Under the pieces are notes generated by a model that saw only the letters and a program-made list of their open reading frames with translations, was not told where the DNA came from and made no database searches. Shown piece after piece: positions 36,239 through 45,325 of a DNA stretch of 64,000 bases. Positions within the stretch are counted from its first letter, which is position 1. Each line of letters starts with the position of its first letter. Made by a program: the position numbers and the translations under genes. The stretch is from NCBI RefSeq assembly GCF_014203535.1, contig NZ_JACHJI010000002.1:687042-751041 (forward strand), given 5' to 3'. The DNA is from Streptomyces griseomycini. Its GTDB lineage: Bacteria; Actinomycetota; Actinomycetes; Streptomycetales; Streptomycetaceae.

Positions 36239-36575
36239 GAAATACCCCAGAGTCCACGGCCGGCTGTCGAGCGAATCTTAGGCACATGTTCACCGGACTC
36301 TCACGGCCGACCCCACCGCGTCGCGCACGTGACCTTATTCACTTCGACATTGCACAACCCCTGACGCGATTGCCTGAATTGAATGGATTCACGTGCCAAT
36401 AACAGGCAGCCGGGAACTGGCACACTGTCCAACTTGCGCCGAATACCCCTGCTCATGACTACCTGTTCAAACTTCCAGGGGTCAGAGACGGTTGCTGTAT
36501 CTTCACAAGCGCCTTCGCACTGCCCACACGGAGTGGGTCTGTTGCCTCAAGAGAAAACAGGGTGGGGGGATCGCC
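36239..36575. other. 337-base divergent control region of the exopolysaccharide module
   Basis: Lies between the CBM3-GH16 gene and the GT2 gene. It is noticeably less GC-rich than its surroundings (36310-36560). GTGCCA (36393-36398) and TGGCAC (36418-36423) form an inverted repeat with a 19-base spacer. A GGTGGGGGGA ribosome site (36561-36570) precedes the TTG chosen for the GT2 gene. No convincing -35/-10 pair was found. Confidence 0.55.
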
Positions 36576-37769
36576 TTGTCCGTCATCGACACGGACCACG
36601 ACTGGGCTGAAAGGCAGTCGGCGGCTCGCAGTCGTCACCGAAGAGGTCGTGGTGGGGGCGTCCACGCGGTCTCCACCGCGGCCACCCTGGTCTACGAGAC
36701 CGTCGTCCTGGTTCCCGCGCGGAACGAGGAGGTCGGGGTCTTCACCTCGCTCGAGTCCCTGTCCCAGCAGTCCCGTCGACCCGACCTGATCGTCGTGGTG
36801 GTCAACAACTCCACCGACCGCACCGAGGACTACGCGCTCCAGTTCGCCGAGGACCCGAGCACGCCGCCGACCGTCGTGCTGAACTTCCCGGACAACCCCC
36901 ACAAGAAGGCCGGCGCCCTCAACTACGGCCTGGACTGGCTCAGGCAGTCCGTCGGCGGCCGTCTCAACGGCCGTGTGGGCCACATCCTCGTCATGGACGC
37001 CGACACCGAACTGCACTCCCGGTTCATCGAGCGCGCCCGCAACGTCATCTCGTCCGACCCCGAGATCGGCGGTGTCAGCGCGGCCTGCCTCGGCCGCACC
37101 GACCTGTGGCGGAACCCCTGGCAGCGGTTCCTGCTCGGCATGCAGATCATCGAGTACGGCCGGGCGGCCAACTCGCGCTTCCGCAGGGACGTCCACACCA
37201 TGTCGGGCGCCGGCTCCTTCTACCGCGCCGAGGCCCTGCAGGGCCTGATCGACTGGCGCGGCGAGGTGTTCTGGGAGGACCACCGCAACCTCGTCGAGGA
37301 CTACGAGACCACGCTGGCGCTCAAGGAGTCCGGCTGGAAGGTCACGGCCAACCAGCTGTGCATCGCGTACACCGACCTCATGCCCACCCTGCGCGAGCTG
37401 ATCCAGCAGCGCGAGCGGTGGAGCCGGGGCACCGTGGACGCACTGCGCCGCCGCGGCTGGACCAAGTTCACCTGGCACTCCATCATCACCATGATCCTGG
37501 GCCTGTTCGGCTTCGCGTACATCTTCGTCTGGGGCGCCCGCCAGCTCATCGCCGCGGCCCAGTACAGCCTGGACACGCACCCGCTGCTGTGGGCCCTGCT
37601 CGCCTTCTGGATCGTCTATCCCGCGCTGCGGGTGCGAAACCTGGGCTGGAAGGCGATGCTCGTCGAGGCCCTGCTCATCCCCGAGCTGGTCTACACCGTC
37701 GTACGGGCCTACTGGCTCGTGTCCTCCATTCTGAAGTCCTACGTGACTCGTGTGTCCGCCTGGAAGTAA
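36576..37769 (+). CDS. Processive-type family 2 glycosyltransferase (exopolysaccharide synthase-like)
   Basis: 397 residues from a TTG start, chosen for the strong GGGGGGA site 5 bases upstream; the frame continues to 36492. The GT2 domain has TVVLVPARNEEVGVFTSLESL, LIVVVVNNSTDRTED, NPHKKAGALNYGLDWL, ILVMDADTEL (Asp141-Asp143, DxD), EDHRNLVEDYETTLALKESG (catalytic-base ED) and LIQQRERWSRGT (QxxRW, Gln278-Trp282). These D,D,D,QxxRW residues mark the processive beta-glycan synthases (cellulose, chitin, hyaluronan, poly-GlcNAc). Three C-terminal membrane helices follow; no N-terminal helix is seen, unlike PgaC or BcsA. No PilZ domain. It is followed by a 68-residue membrane protein and, convergently, a deacetylase. 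Confidence 0.82.
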   Translation: MSVIDTDHDWAERQSAARSRHRRGRGGGVHAVSTAATLVYETVVLVPARNEEVGVFTSLESLSQQSRRPDLIVVVVNNSTDRTEDYALQFAEDPSTPPTVVLNFPDNPHKKAGALNYGLDWLRQSVGGRLNGRVGHILVMDADTELHSRFIERARNVISSDPEIGGVSAACLGRTDLWRNPWQRFLLGMQIIEYGRAANSRFRRDVHTMSGAGSFYRAEALQGLIDWRGEVFWEDHRNLVEDYETTLALKESGWKVTANQLCIAYTDLMPTLRELIQQRERWSRGTVDALRRRGWTKFTWHSIITMILGLFGFAYIFVWGARQLIAAAQYSLDTHPLLWALLAFWIVYPALRVRNLGWKAMLVEALLIPELVYTVVRAYWLVSSILKSYVTRVSAWK

Positions 37770-37793
37770 CAGACAGACAGGCGCAGGAGAAAG

Positions 37794-38000
37794 ATGAACA
37801 CCCTCAGAGGCCTCGGAGCCTGCGCGGTTCTCGCGGGCATCGCCTACACCGTCACGAAGGTCACCCAGGTCGATATCGTCGTCCTCGGCTTCACGTGCCT
37901 GGCCGTCACCGTCACCTTGGTGAGCTGGATGCTCTCCATCAAGCGGCGCCGCCATGACCGCCGGGCGGCCGGCAGCGGAAGGCGTGCGCGCCGCACCTGA
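37794..38000 (+). CDS. Small two-helix membrane protein next to the GT2 synthase
   Basis: 68 residues, ATG preceded by AGGAGA, 24 bases after the GT2 stop, so clearly co-transcribed. Two hydrophobic helices (LGACAVLAGIAYTVTKV and VDIVVLGFTCLAVTVTLVSWML) are joined by a short turn, then a strongly basic tail (KRRRHDRRAAGSGRRARRT). It resembles in size and layout the small accessory subunits of other glycan synthases (for example PgaD), but no sequence family is recognised. A partner or stabiliser role for the synthase is an inference from context. Confidence 0.75.
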   Translation: MNTLRGLGACAVLAGIAYTVTKVTQVDIVVLGFTCLAVTVTLVSWMLSIKRRRHDRRAAGSGRRARRT

Positions 38001-38022
38001 CCGCACGCCGCACACGCTCGAA

Positions 38023-38064
38023 GGCCGGGGGCGCCGCACAGGATCCTGTGCGGCGCCCCCGGCC
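38023..38064. terminator. Bidirectional hairpin terminator of the GT2 operon
   Basis: A perfect 42-base palindrome (21 + 21, centre at 38043/38044) between the small membrane protein gene and the convergent deacetylase gene. The tip would open to a small loop. Confidence 0.88.
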
Positions 38065-38092
38065 TCGTCCTGCGGACGGCCCGGGGTCGCTG

Positions 38093-39658
38093 TCAGGCGT
38101 AGTACGCCATCGCCTCCTGCACCGTCAGCACCTCGATGCCCCGCTTGTCGATCTCGCGCATCAGGCGGGCGAGGCCCTTGGTGCTCAGTTCCGTGTTCTC
38201 CGTGGGAACACCCTCGACGATCCGGTGCAGACACAGGATGAGCCAGTCGCCGCTGCGCGCGCAGCGGTCCAGCGCGCCACCCGCCCCGATCACGTCGGCG
38301 AGCGTCTCACCGCTCGTCTCCTCTCCGTCGTTGATCCCGGTCAGCGCCTTGAGCCGGTACGGCATCGCCGGAGCGAAGCTCTCGGACGTCTCGGAGATGA
38401 TGGAACGCGCGGTGGTGAAGTGCCGGGCGGCCAGCAGGTCGACGGGCACACCGTCACGGGTCTTCCCGAACGCCCCGTGCGGATAGGCGAAGTGCTCGCT
38501 GGTGAAGCCGTGCGCGACCAGCCACTCGCGCAGCTTGCGGAAGTCGTCGTCGACCTCCTCCGCGGCGAGTTTCGGGTAGCTCGCGTCATGTGCCTTGAGC
38601 GAGTAGGCGTGTCCGGCCATCTCCCAGCCGGACGAGTCCTGCAGGGAACGCATCTGTCCGATGCTCATGAAAGGCTCGGTGCCTATCGCGTCGGCGATGT
38701 TGTAGAGCGTTCCGGGCATTCCGTACCGGTCCATGACCGGACGGGCGAAATCGTGCACCGACTTGTGCGAGTCGTCGAAGGTGATCGAGACGACGCCCTT
38801 GGGGAAGACGTCCGTGGTGTCCGCCACCACCTCGACGGCCTGGAGGTGGTACGTGACCGGCCCCTTCCCGTCGTCGTACACGGCGAACGACATGTCGGTG
38901 AAGCCGGACCGGACCGACGGCTCACCGCGCGACGACAGCTTGTTCTCGCCGGACGCGCCGGTGACGTCCGCCCACTGCAGGTGGACGGTGACCCAGTCCC
39001 CCGACTGCACGTAGTTGGTGCCCTCGGCCGCGTGGTAGTGGAAGGTCCAGCTGAAGTAGTTCGCCAGTTCCCGGCTGCCCAGGTAGAACTCCATCCGCTT
39101 CAGATGGGCCACGTCCTCCACCCGGAAGACGAGACGGAGCATCTTCCCCTTGAGGTCCATCGAGTCCATGCCGGTACGGCGCACGAAGGACTGGACGCCG
39201 TCGCCGCGCGTGGTGACCCGCAACGAGCGGTCGCCCCGGGTGAAGACCTCGGTGTCGGAGTCGGAGGACGCGGTGCCCTCACCACCGGCCGACCACTCGT
39301 GCCCTTGCTGGAACTGCTCGCTCCAGGTCGCCCGCCGGTACCGCGGGCGGCGCCCGGTCGGGGCGTACGTCGGCGGGGTCAGGTTCTCGAGACGCCTGCC
39401 CCCGCCGAGATCGAGGGCTCCGGTGCCGCTCTCGTCCGACGCGGGCAGGATCAGGTCCCTGCCCGCCACGCCCGCGGCCACGCCGCCGGCCGTCAGCAGA
39501 CCTCCGAGCCCCACCAGGCCGAGGACCGAACGCCGACCCACCTTCGCCCTGGAATCCCGTTCGGCGGACGCCGAGTGCTTTCTGGCTCTGCTCAAAGTGG
39601 CTCCCCGGCTCGCAGCGGATCCGGCCGCGCGCGACAGCATCGGACGGCCGCTCCCCAT
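38093..39658 (-). CDS. Tat-exported polysaccharide deacetylase with N-terminal jelly-roll domain
   Basis: 521 residues. A basic N-terminus has a twin Arg (VGRRSVLGLVGLGGLLTAGGVAAGV, Arg42-Arg43), suggesting Tat export or membrane anchoring. Residues about 105-280 look like a beta-sandwich sugar-binding domain (WSEQFQQGHEWSAG...DRSLRVTTRGDG...MEFYLGSRELANYFSWTFHYHAAEG). The NodB domain follows, with VSITFDDSHKS (Asp295-Asp296), GWEMAGHAYSLKAHDAS (HxxxxH region), FAYPHGAFG and the late LILCLHRI. The TFDDS and H-rich pattern resembles the PgaB/IcaB deacetylases of poly-GlcNAc. It converges with the GT2 operon and would modify the exported polymer. Confidence 0.82.
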   Translation of the reverse strand: MGSGRPMLSRAAGSAASRGATLSRARKHSASAERDSRAKVGRRSVLGLVGLGGLLTAGGVAAGVAGRDLILPASDESGTGALDLGGGRRLENLTPPTYAPTGRRPRYRRATWSEQFQQGHEWSAGGEGTASSDSDTEVFTRGDRSLRVTTRGDGVQSFVRRTGMDSMDLKGKMLRLVFRVEDVAHLKRMEFYLGSRELANYFSWTFHYHAAEGTNYVQSGDWVTVHLQWADVTGASGENKLSSRGEPSVRSGFTDMSFAVYDDGKGPVTYHLQAVEVVADTTDVFPKGVVSITFDDSHKSVHDFARPVMDRYGMPGTLYNIADAIGTEPFMSIGQMRSLQDSSGWEMAGHAYSLKAHDASYPKLAAEEVDDDFRKLREWLVAHGFTSEHFAYPHGAFGKTRDGVPVDLLAARHFTTARSIISETSESFAPAMPYRLKALTGINDGEETSGETLADVIGAGGALDRCARSGDWLILCLHRIVEGVPTENTELSTKGLARLMREIDKRGIEVLTVQEAMAYYA

Positions 39659-39822
39659 GGGCGCGTCCGGTGTGCAAGACAGGTGTCAGAACAGAAGTCG
39701 TGGCGGCCCGACGGCCTCGTCGTCCCCCATACACCCCACCGGCGGAAATTCCAGCGGATGATGCGGACGAGGCGTCGTCGCACAGCAGTCTAGCGGGGCA
39801 CGCCCGCCCCGCACCGCGCCGT

Positions 39823-40680
39823 TCAGCAGCAACCGCTTCCTGGCAGCACCCTCTTGTTCCGCGCCTCGAGGCTGCGCGCCGCCAGCATCCCGTCCGCGGG
39901 GTAGCCGACTTCCTCGAGGGTCAGTCCGTGCGGCCGCACCACGTGGACGGCGGAATCCCGCACCCCCGCCGCGAGCACCTTCCCCGGCCACTCGGTTCCC
40001 CGGTGCCCGTCCCCCACGAACAGCAGCGCCCCGATCAACGAGCGCACCATGTTGTGGCAGAACGCATCGGCCCGGACCGTCGCCGTGATGATCCCGTCCC
40101 CGCCCCGCACCAGGCTCAGCTCCTGGAGGGTCCGGATGGTGGTGGCCCCCTCCCGCTTCTTGCAGTAGGCGGCGAAGTCGTGCTCCCCCAGCAGCCCCCG
40201 GGCCGCCTCGTTCATCGCGTCGACGTCGAGCGGCCAGTCGTGCCACAGCACGTGGCCGCGCAGCAGCGGGTCCACCCCGCCCGGGTTGTCGGTGACGCGG
40301 TAGGCGTAGCGCCGCCAGATCGCCGAGAACCGGGCGTTGAAACCGGCCGGCGCCTCCCGCAGGGCCCACACCCGCACGTCCTTCGGCAGCCGCCCGGCGA
40401 GCCGCTTCAGCAGCTTCCCCTTGTGCTCCGCCCACACCCCGGCGGGCAGGTCCACGTGCGCCACCTGGCCCCGGGCGTGCACCCCGGCGTCGGTGCGTCC
40501 GGCCACGGTCAGCTCGTACGTCGTCGTCCCGGACCGGGTCACGGTCCGCAGCGCGTCCTCGATCTCCCCCTGCACGGTCCGCCGGCCCCCGGCCTGCTTG
40601 GCCCAGCCGTGGAAGTCGGCGCCGTCGTAGGACAGGTCGAGACGGATGCGTACGAACCCGGGCTGTACTTCGTCACTCAC
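39823..40680 (-). CDS. truA: tRNA pseudouridine(38-40) synthase TruA
   Basis: 285 residues. [35 protein letters not shown] starts the fold, and the catalytic Asp is in [39 protein letters not shown] is the conserved second-half motif. It modifies the anticodon stem-loop at positions 38-40. It follows rplQ on the same strand after a hairpin. It marks the return to conserved core gene order beyond the exopolysaccharide genes. Confidence 0.96.
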   Translation of the reverse strand: MSDEVQPGFVRIRLDLSYDGADFHGWAKQAGGRRTVQGEIEDALRTVTRSGTTTYELTVAGRTDAGVHARGQVAHVDLPAGVWAEHKGKLLKRLAGRLPKDVRVWALREAPAGFNARFSAIWRRYAYRVTDNPGGVDPLLRGHVLWHDWPLDVDAMNEAARGLLGEHDFAAYCKKREGATTIRTLQELSLVRGGDGIITATVRADAFCHNMVRSLIGALLFVGDGHRGTEWPGKVLAAGVRDSAVHVVRPHGLTLEEVGYPADGMLAARSLEARNKRVLPGSGCC

Positions 40681-40705
40681 GTACAGATCCTCTCAGGAAC
40701 GCGGA

Positions 40706-40737
40706 AGCGGGCCCGCCCCGCAAAGGGCGGACCCGCT
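40706..40737 (-). terminator. Terminator after rplQ
   Basis: 13-bp stem with one mismatch (40706-40718 with 40725-40737), 6-base loop, between rplQ and truA. Confidence 0.7.
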
Positions 40738-40754
40738 CAACGCGAAGCAGTGCC

Positions 40755-41291
40755 TCAGGCGTCCTTGGCGCTGTCCTCAGCCGCTTCCGCGGAGGACTCG
40801 GCCGGGGCCTCGGCGGCCTCGTCCTTGGTCTCCTCGGCCTTGGCCTCGGCGGACTCGTCCTTCTTGAGGGCGTCTTCCTTGACCGCGCGCTTGGTCGCGG
40901 CCTCGGCCTCGCCGACCGCCGACTGCTGCACCGTCAGCGCCTCGACCAGCTCGATGACGGCCATGGGCGCGTTGTCGCCACGGCGGTTACCGATCTTGGT
41001 GATGCGGGTGTAGCCACCCGGACGGTTCTCGTACCGCGGGCCGATCTCGGTGAAGAGCGTGTGGACGACGCCCTTGTCCGTGATGACCTGGAGCACCTGG
41101 CGGCGGTTGTGAAGGTCGCCCTTCTTCGCCTTGGTGATCAGGCGCTCGGCGTACGGGCGCAGGCGGCGGGCCTTCGCCTCGGTGGTGGTGATGCGGCCGT
41201 GCTCGAAGAGCGACTTCGCGAGGTTCGCGAGCATCAGCTTCTCGTGCGCGGCGCTGCCGCCCAGACGGGCACCCTTGGTGGGCTTCGGCAT
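40755..41291 (-). CDS. rplQ: 50S ribosomal protein bL17
   Basis: 178 residues: [58 protein letters not shown] and [26 protein letters not shown] are the full L17 core (to about 120). The remaining 58 residues form an Ala/Glu/Lys-rich, probably disordered tail typical of actinobacterial L17. It follows rpoA on the same strand, as in most bacteria. Confidence 0.97.
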   Translation of the reverse strand: MPKPTKGARLGGSAAHEKLMLANLAKSLFEHGRITTTEAKARRLRPYAERLITKAKKGDLHNRRQVLQVITDKGVVHTLFTEIGPRYENRPGGYTRITKIGNRRGDNAPMAVIELVEALTVQQSAVGEAEAATKRAVKEDALKKDESAEAKAEETKDEAAEAPAESSAEAAEDSAKDA

Positions 41292-41489
41292 GATTCTTCT
41301 CCTGTGTGTCTGCCCCGGCCGTATCAGGTACCGGGGTCAGTATCCGAGCGGGCGGTCGCCCGTCGGAGATCCAGGCCCCCGAAGGGGCCTGGAAAGGGCG
41401 CGGGGCGGCATCGACACGTGGCTCCCGTCGCGTGGGCGCGACCAGCCACAACCGGCCCGCAGACGCAGTACGGCCTCCCCGCGGAGCGC

Positions 41490-42512
41490 TCAGTACTGCT
41501 CGGTCTCGACGAACCCGGCGTCCGCGTCGTCGTCGGCGCCGAAGGCGTCCGCGGCGGCGGTCGGGTCGAATCCGGGCGGGCTGTCCTTGAGGGCCAGGCC
41601 CATGCCGGCCAGCTTCGCCTTGACCTCGTCGATCGACTTCGCACCGAAGTTGCGGATGTCGAGGAGGTCGGCCTCCGAGCGGGCGACGAGCTCACCCACG
41701 GAGTGGATGCCCTCGCGCTTGAGGCAGTTGTAGGAGCGGACCGTGAGCTCCAGCTCCTCGATCGGCAGCGCCAGGTCGGCGGCGAGGGCGGCGTCCGTCG
41801 GGGACGGGCCCATGTCGATGCCCTCGGCGTCGATGTTGAGCTCGCGGGCCAGACCGAACAGCTCGACCAGGGTCTTGCCGGCCGACGCCATGGCGTCGCG
41901 CGGACGCATGGCCTGCTTGGTCTCGACGTCGACGATCAGCTTGTCGAAGTCGGTGCGCTGCTCGACACGGGTCGCCTCGACCTTGTAGGTGACCTTGAGG
42001 ACCGGCGAGTAGATCGAGTCGACCGGGATCCGGCCGATCTCCTGGCCGACCTGCTTGTTCTGCACGGCGGAGACGTAGCCGCGACCGCGCTCGACGGTCA
42101 GCTCCATCTCCAGCTTGCCCTTGCCGTTGAGCGTGGCGAGGACGAGGTCGGGGTTGTGCACCTCGACACCGGCCGGGGGCGCGATGTCGGCGGCGGTGAC
42201 CAGACCCGGGCCCTGCTTGCGCAGGTACATCACGACCGGCTCGTCGTGCTCCGAGGAGACGACCAGCTGCTTGATGTTGAGGATCAGGTCGGTGACGTCC
42301 TCCTTGACGCCCGGCACGGTGGTGAACTCGTGCAGGACGCCGTCGATGCGGATGCTGGTGACGGCGGCACCGGGGATCGACGACAGGAGGGTGCGGCGGA
42401 GGGAGTTGCCGAGGGTGTAGCCGAAGCCCGGCTCCAGCGGCTCGATCACGAACCGGGAGCGGAACTCGTCGACGACCTCTTCGGTCAACGAGGGACGCTG
42501 AGCGATCAGCAT
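41490..42512 (-). CDS. rpoA: DNA-directed RNA polymerase subunit alpha
   Basis: 340 residues. The N-terminal domain begins [54 protein letters not shown] and assembles the enzyme. The C-terminal domain has [48 protein letters not shown], which contacts UP elements and activators. An acidic tail ends [11 protein letters not shown]. It is preceded by rpsK across a 254-base gap containing a duplicated rpsK end; rpsD is not at its usual place between rpsK and rpoA. Confidence 0.98.
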   Translation of the reverse strand: MLIAQRPSLTEEVVDEFRSRFVIEPLEPGFGYTLGNSLRRTLLSSIPGAAVTSIRIDGVLHEFTTVPGVKEDVTDLILNIKQLVVSSEHDEPVVMYLRKQGPGLVTAADIAPPAGVEVHNPDLVLATLNGKGKLEMELTVERGRGYVSAVQNKQVGQEIGRIPVDSIYSPVLKVTYKVEATRVEQRTDFDKLIVDVETKQAMRPRDAMASAGKTLVELFGLARELNIDAEGIDMGPSPTDAALAADLALPIEELELTVRSYNCLKREGIHSVGELVARSEADLLDIRNFGAKSIDEVKAKLAGMGLALKDSPPGFDPTAAADAFGADDDADAGFVETEQY

Positions 42513-42666
42513 GTGTGGATCAGATCCTTCTTTCGTGGACGCCCGCTATTTGACGTCCGACGGAAACCGCACCCGAGGAAAAGTGCGGGTACTGCAAGGG
42601 TACGGGCGGTACGGCCCTTACGAGCCGTACCGCCCGGAACCCGAAGCCGAACGAAGCGGCCGTGCG

Positions 42667-42801
42667 TCAGACGCGGCGGCGCTTCGGCGGACGGCAGCCG
42701 TGCTGCGACATCGCGGGGGGCGACCCCCGCACCCCCAGCAGGGAGCCGTCCGGCCGAGCCGGTGCCTCAGACGCGACGGCGCTTCGGCGGACGGCAGCCG
42801 T
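42667..42801. repeat. Direct repeat: duplicated 3' end of rpsK
   Basis: 42767-42801 (the last codons of rpsK, encoding [10 protein letters not shown] and the stop, on the minus strand) is repeated at 42667-42701 with 34 of 35 bases identical, exactly 100 bases downstream of the gene. The extra copy is not preceded by the rest of the gene and is non-coding. Confidence 0.92.
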
Positions 42802-43171
42802 TGTGCGGGGTCGGGGTGACGTCCTGGATGGAGCCGACCTCGAGGCCCGTGGCCTGCAGGGAGCGGATCGCGGTCTCACGACCGGAACCCGGGCCCTTGA
42901 CGAACACGTCGACCTTGCGCATGCCGTGCTCCTGGGCGCGGCGGGCGGCCGACTCGGCGGCCATCTGCGCGGCGAACGGCGTGGACTTCCGGGAGCCCTT
43001 GAAGCCGACGTGGCCGGCGGAGGCCCAGGAGATCACGTTGCCGGACGGGTCCGTGATCGAGACGATCGTGTTGTTGAACGTGCTCTTGATGTGCGCGTGG
43101 CCGTGAGCGACGTTCTTCTTTTCCTTGCGGCGCACCTTCTTGGCAGCGCCCTGACGTCCCTTGGGGGGCAT
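42767..43171 (-). CDS. rpsK: 30S ribosomal protein uS11
   Basis: 134 residues: [73 protein letters not shown] and [17 protein letters not shown] are complete S11. It contributes to the platform near the mRNA exit. It lies 65 bases after rpsM on the same strand. A copy of its last 35 bases follows downstream. Confidence 0.98.
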   Translation of the reverse strand: MPPKGRQGAAKKVRRKEKKNVAHGHAHIKSTFNNTIVSITDPSGNVISWASAGHVGFKGSRKSTPFAAQMAAESAARRAQEHGMRKVDVFVKGPGSGRETAIRSLQATGLEVGSIQDVTPTPHNGCRPPKRRRV

Positions 43172-43236
43172 CTCTTAACTCCTACGGGAGGTGGTCGGTC
43201 CTACAGCGAAGACCGTGGACAGGCGTCCGCTGCGGA

Positions 43237-43617
43237 CTACTTCTTGCCCGGCTTCTTCTTGCCGGCGATGGCGCGACGCGGGCCCTTGCGGGTACGCGCG
43301 TTGGTGCTGGTGCGCTGACCACGGACGGGCAGACCGCGACGGTGACGCAGACCCTGGTAGGTGCCGATCTCGACCTTGCGGCGGATGTCGGCCTGGATCT
43401 CGCGACGGAGGTCACCCTCGGTCTTGATGTTGTTGTCGACGTACTCGCGGATCGCGACGAGCTGCTCCTCGGAGAGGTCGCGAACGCGGGTGTTCGGGTC
43501 GATGCCGGTGGCGGCCAGCGTCTGCTGGGAAAGGGTCCGGCCGATGCCGAACACGTAGGTGAGGGCGATCTCCACGCGCTTGTCGCGCGGGATGTCAACA
43601 CCGGAAACGCGTGCCAT
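43237..43617 (-). CDS. rpsM: 30S ribosomal protein uS13
   Basis: 126 residues: [53 protein letters not shown] and [27 protein letters not shown] with the basic C-terminal tail. It sits at the head of the small subunit, contacting the P-site tRNA. It is preceded by rpmJ and infA on the same strand. Confidence 0.98.
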   Translation of the reverse strand: MARVSGVDIPRDKRVEIALTYVFGIGRTLSQQTLAATGIDPNTRVRDLSEEQLVAIREYVDNNIKTEGDLRREIQADIRRKVEIGTYQGLRHRRGLPVRGQRTSTNARTRKGPRRAIAGKKKPGKK

Positions 43618-43808
43618 TCAATGGCTCCAGTTGATTGTCGGAGGTCTTCCACAGGACCGGCTCCCAGCCGCCGTACCAGGTACGAACTGGGTCCCCGGCC
43701 TCCGAGCCGGGGGTGTCGAGCCGTGCGGCTCGGGCCCTGCGTATGAACGTGTGTTGCTCGCGTCGCGCGAAGCCCTGCGGAAGTCGCAGAGGGTCGGTCG
43801 TGCTGCGG

Positions 43809-43922
43809 TCAGCCCTGGCGCTGCTTGTGGCGCGGGTTGTCGCAGATGACCATGACCCGGCCGTGACGGCGGATCACCCTGCACTTGTCGCAGATCTTCT
43901 TGACGCTCGGCTTGACCTTCAT
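43809..43922 (-). CDS. rpmJ: 50S ribosomal protein bL36
   Basis: 37 residues: [25 protein letters not shown] and [11 protein letters not shown]. The zinc ligands Cys-x2-Cys, Cys and His are intact (the zinc-binding C+ form). ATG at 43922. It is short enough to be missed by length filters; its place between infA and rpsM is the standard one. Confidence 0.97.
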   Translation of the reverse strand: MKVKPSVKKICDKCRVIRRHGRVMVICDNPRHKQRQG

Positions 43923-43982
43923 GGGATGTGAGGTTCTCCGGGTCAGTGCCACCACCCCGGCGAGCCGGGGCGCGGGCAAGAT

Positions 43983-44204
43983 CTACTTGTAGCGGTAAAC
44001 GATCCGGCCACGCGTCAGGTCGTACGGAGACAGCTCCACCACGACCCGGTCGTCAGGGAGGATGCGGATGTAGTGCATGCGCATCTTGCCGCTGATGTGT
44101 GCCAGGACCTGGTGGCCGTTCTGGAGCTCGACCTTGAACATGGCGTTCGGCAGAGACTCGACGACAGTGCCCTCGATCTCGATGGCACCTTGCTTCTTGG
44201 CCAC
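43983..44204 (-). CDS. infA: Translation initiation factor IF-1
   Basis: 73 residues from GTG 44204: [72 protein letters not shown], the whole OB-fold with no extension. It binds the 30S A site. It lies 60 bases upstream of rpmJ; together with rpsM, rpsK, rpoA and rplQ it makes up the alpha-operon part. Confidence 0.98.
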   Translation of the reverse strand: MAKKQGAIEIEGTVVESLPNAMFKVELQNGHQVLAHISGKMRMHYIRILPDDRVVVELSPYDLTRGRIVYRYK

Positions 44205-44365
44205 GCTTCGCCCTTCGAATCGACTACCTTGATCGACTCCGGCGCGCACCCTCTCGAGGCTTCGAGGCGCATGCGGACATGCGGGTGCACAAGAGCCGAC
44301 GAGTCAGTCTACGTCAGCGCACCCGGAAACACGAAACGGAGAAGTCTGCCCCACGGGCGAGATCC

Positions 44366-45202
44366 TTAACCGAGCGGGTCGGGCGCCGCCGTGATGCCGT
44401 ACTCCGCCAGCTTCGCCCTGCCGCCGTCGGGGGCCGTCAGGACCAGCGGTCCCTGCTCCGTGAGGGCGACGGAGTGCTCCCAGTGGGAGGACCAGGTGCC
44501 GTCGGTGGTGACGACCGTCCAGTCGTCCTCGAGGACCTCGGTCCTCGGGGTGCCCAGGGAGACCATCGGCTCGATGGCGAGGCAGAAGCCCGGGACCAGC
44601 TTGGGGCCCTTGCCGCGGCGTCGGTCGACGTAGTTCAGCAGGTGCGGGTCCATGTGCATCTCGGTGCCGATGCCGTGGCCGCCGTAGTCCTCGATGATCC
44701 CGTACCGGCCGCCGCCCGGCTTCGGCTGGCGGCGGATGTACGTCTCGATCGCGCGGGAGACGTCGACGAGCCGGTTGCCCTGCTTCATGGCCGCGATGCC
44801 GGCCCACATCGACTCCTCGGTCACCCGGGACAGCTCGACCAGCTCCGGGGAGTGACCGGACCCCACGAACGCGGTGTAGGCGGCGTCGCCGTGCCAGCCG
44901 TCGACGATCGCGCCGCAGTCGACGGAGATGACGTCCCCGTCCTTGAGGACGACGTCGTCGGAGGGGATGCCGTGGACGACGACCTCGTTCACCGAGGTGC
45001 AGATCGTCGCGGGGAAGCCGCCGTAGCCGAGGAAGTTCGGCTTGGCGTCGTGCTCCGCGAGCACCTTGCGGGCGACCTGGTCCAGGTCCTTGGTGGTGGC
45101 CCCGGGCACGGCGGCCTCGCGGGTGGCCGCGTGGATGGCGGCGACGACCAGCCCCGCCTCACGCATCTTGGCGATCTGCTCGGGGGTCTTGATCTGCACC
45201 AT
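44366..45202 (-). CDS. map: Methionine aminopeptidase (type I)
   Basis: 278 residues from ATG 45202 (VQIKTPEQIAKMREAGLVVAAIH). The metal ligands sit in DVISVDCGAIVDGWHGDAAYTAFVG (two Asp), IIEDYGGHGIGTEMH (His), CLAIEPMVSLG (Glu) and TEQGPLVLT (Glu). It removes the initiator Met from nascent proteins. It is downstream of adk with a 123-base gap. There is no N-terminal zinc-finger or SH3-binding extension. Streptomyces often has a second map elsewhere. Confidence 0.96.
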   Translation of the reverse strand: MVQIKTPEQIAKMREAGLVVAAIHAATREAAVPGATTKDLDQVARKVLAEHDAKPNFLGYGGFPATICTSVNEVVVHGIPSDDVVLKDGDVISVDCGAIVDGWHGDAAYTAFVGSGHSPELVELSRVTEESMWAGIAAMKQGNRLVDVSRAIETYIRRQPKPGGGRYGIIEDYGGHGIGTEMHMDPHLLNYVDRRRGKGPKLVPGFCLAIEPMVSLGTPRTEVLEDDWTVVTTDGTWSSHWEHSVALTEQGPLVLTAPDGGRAKLAEYGITAAPDPLG

Positions 45203-45325
45203 GGGGGCGACGGCCTTTCTGGACCGGGAAGGGACGGACACCATCAACGATACGGGGACGGGCTCCCGCACCGGCACACGCGTCGGCCGCGGTCCCCGCA
45301 GGGGACCGCGGCCGATCGGACGCCG

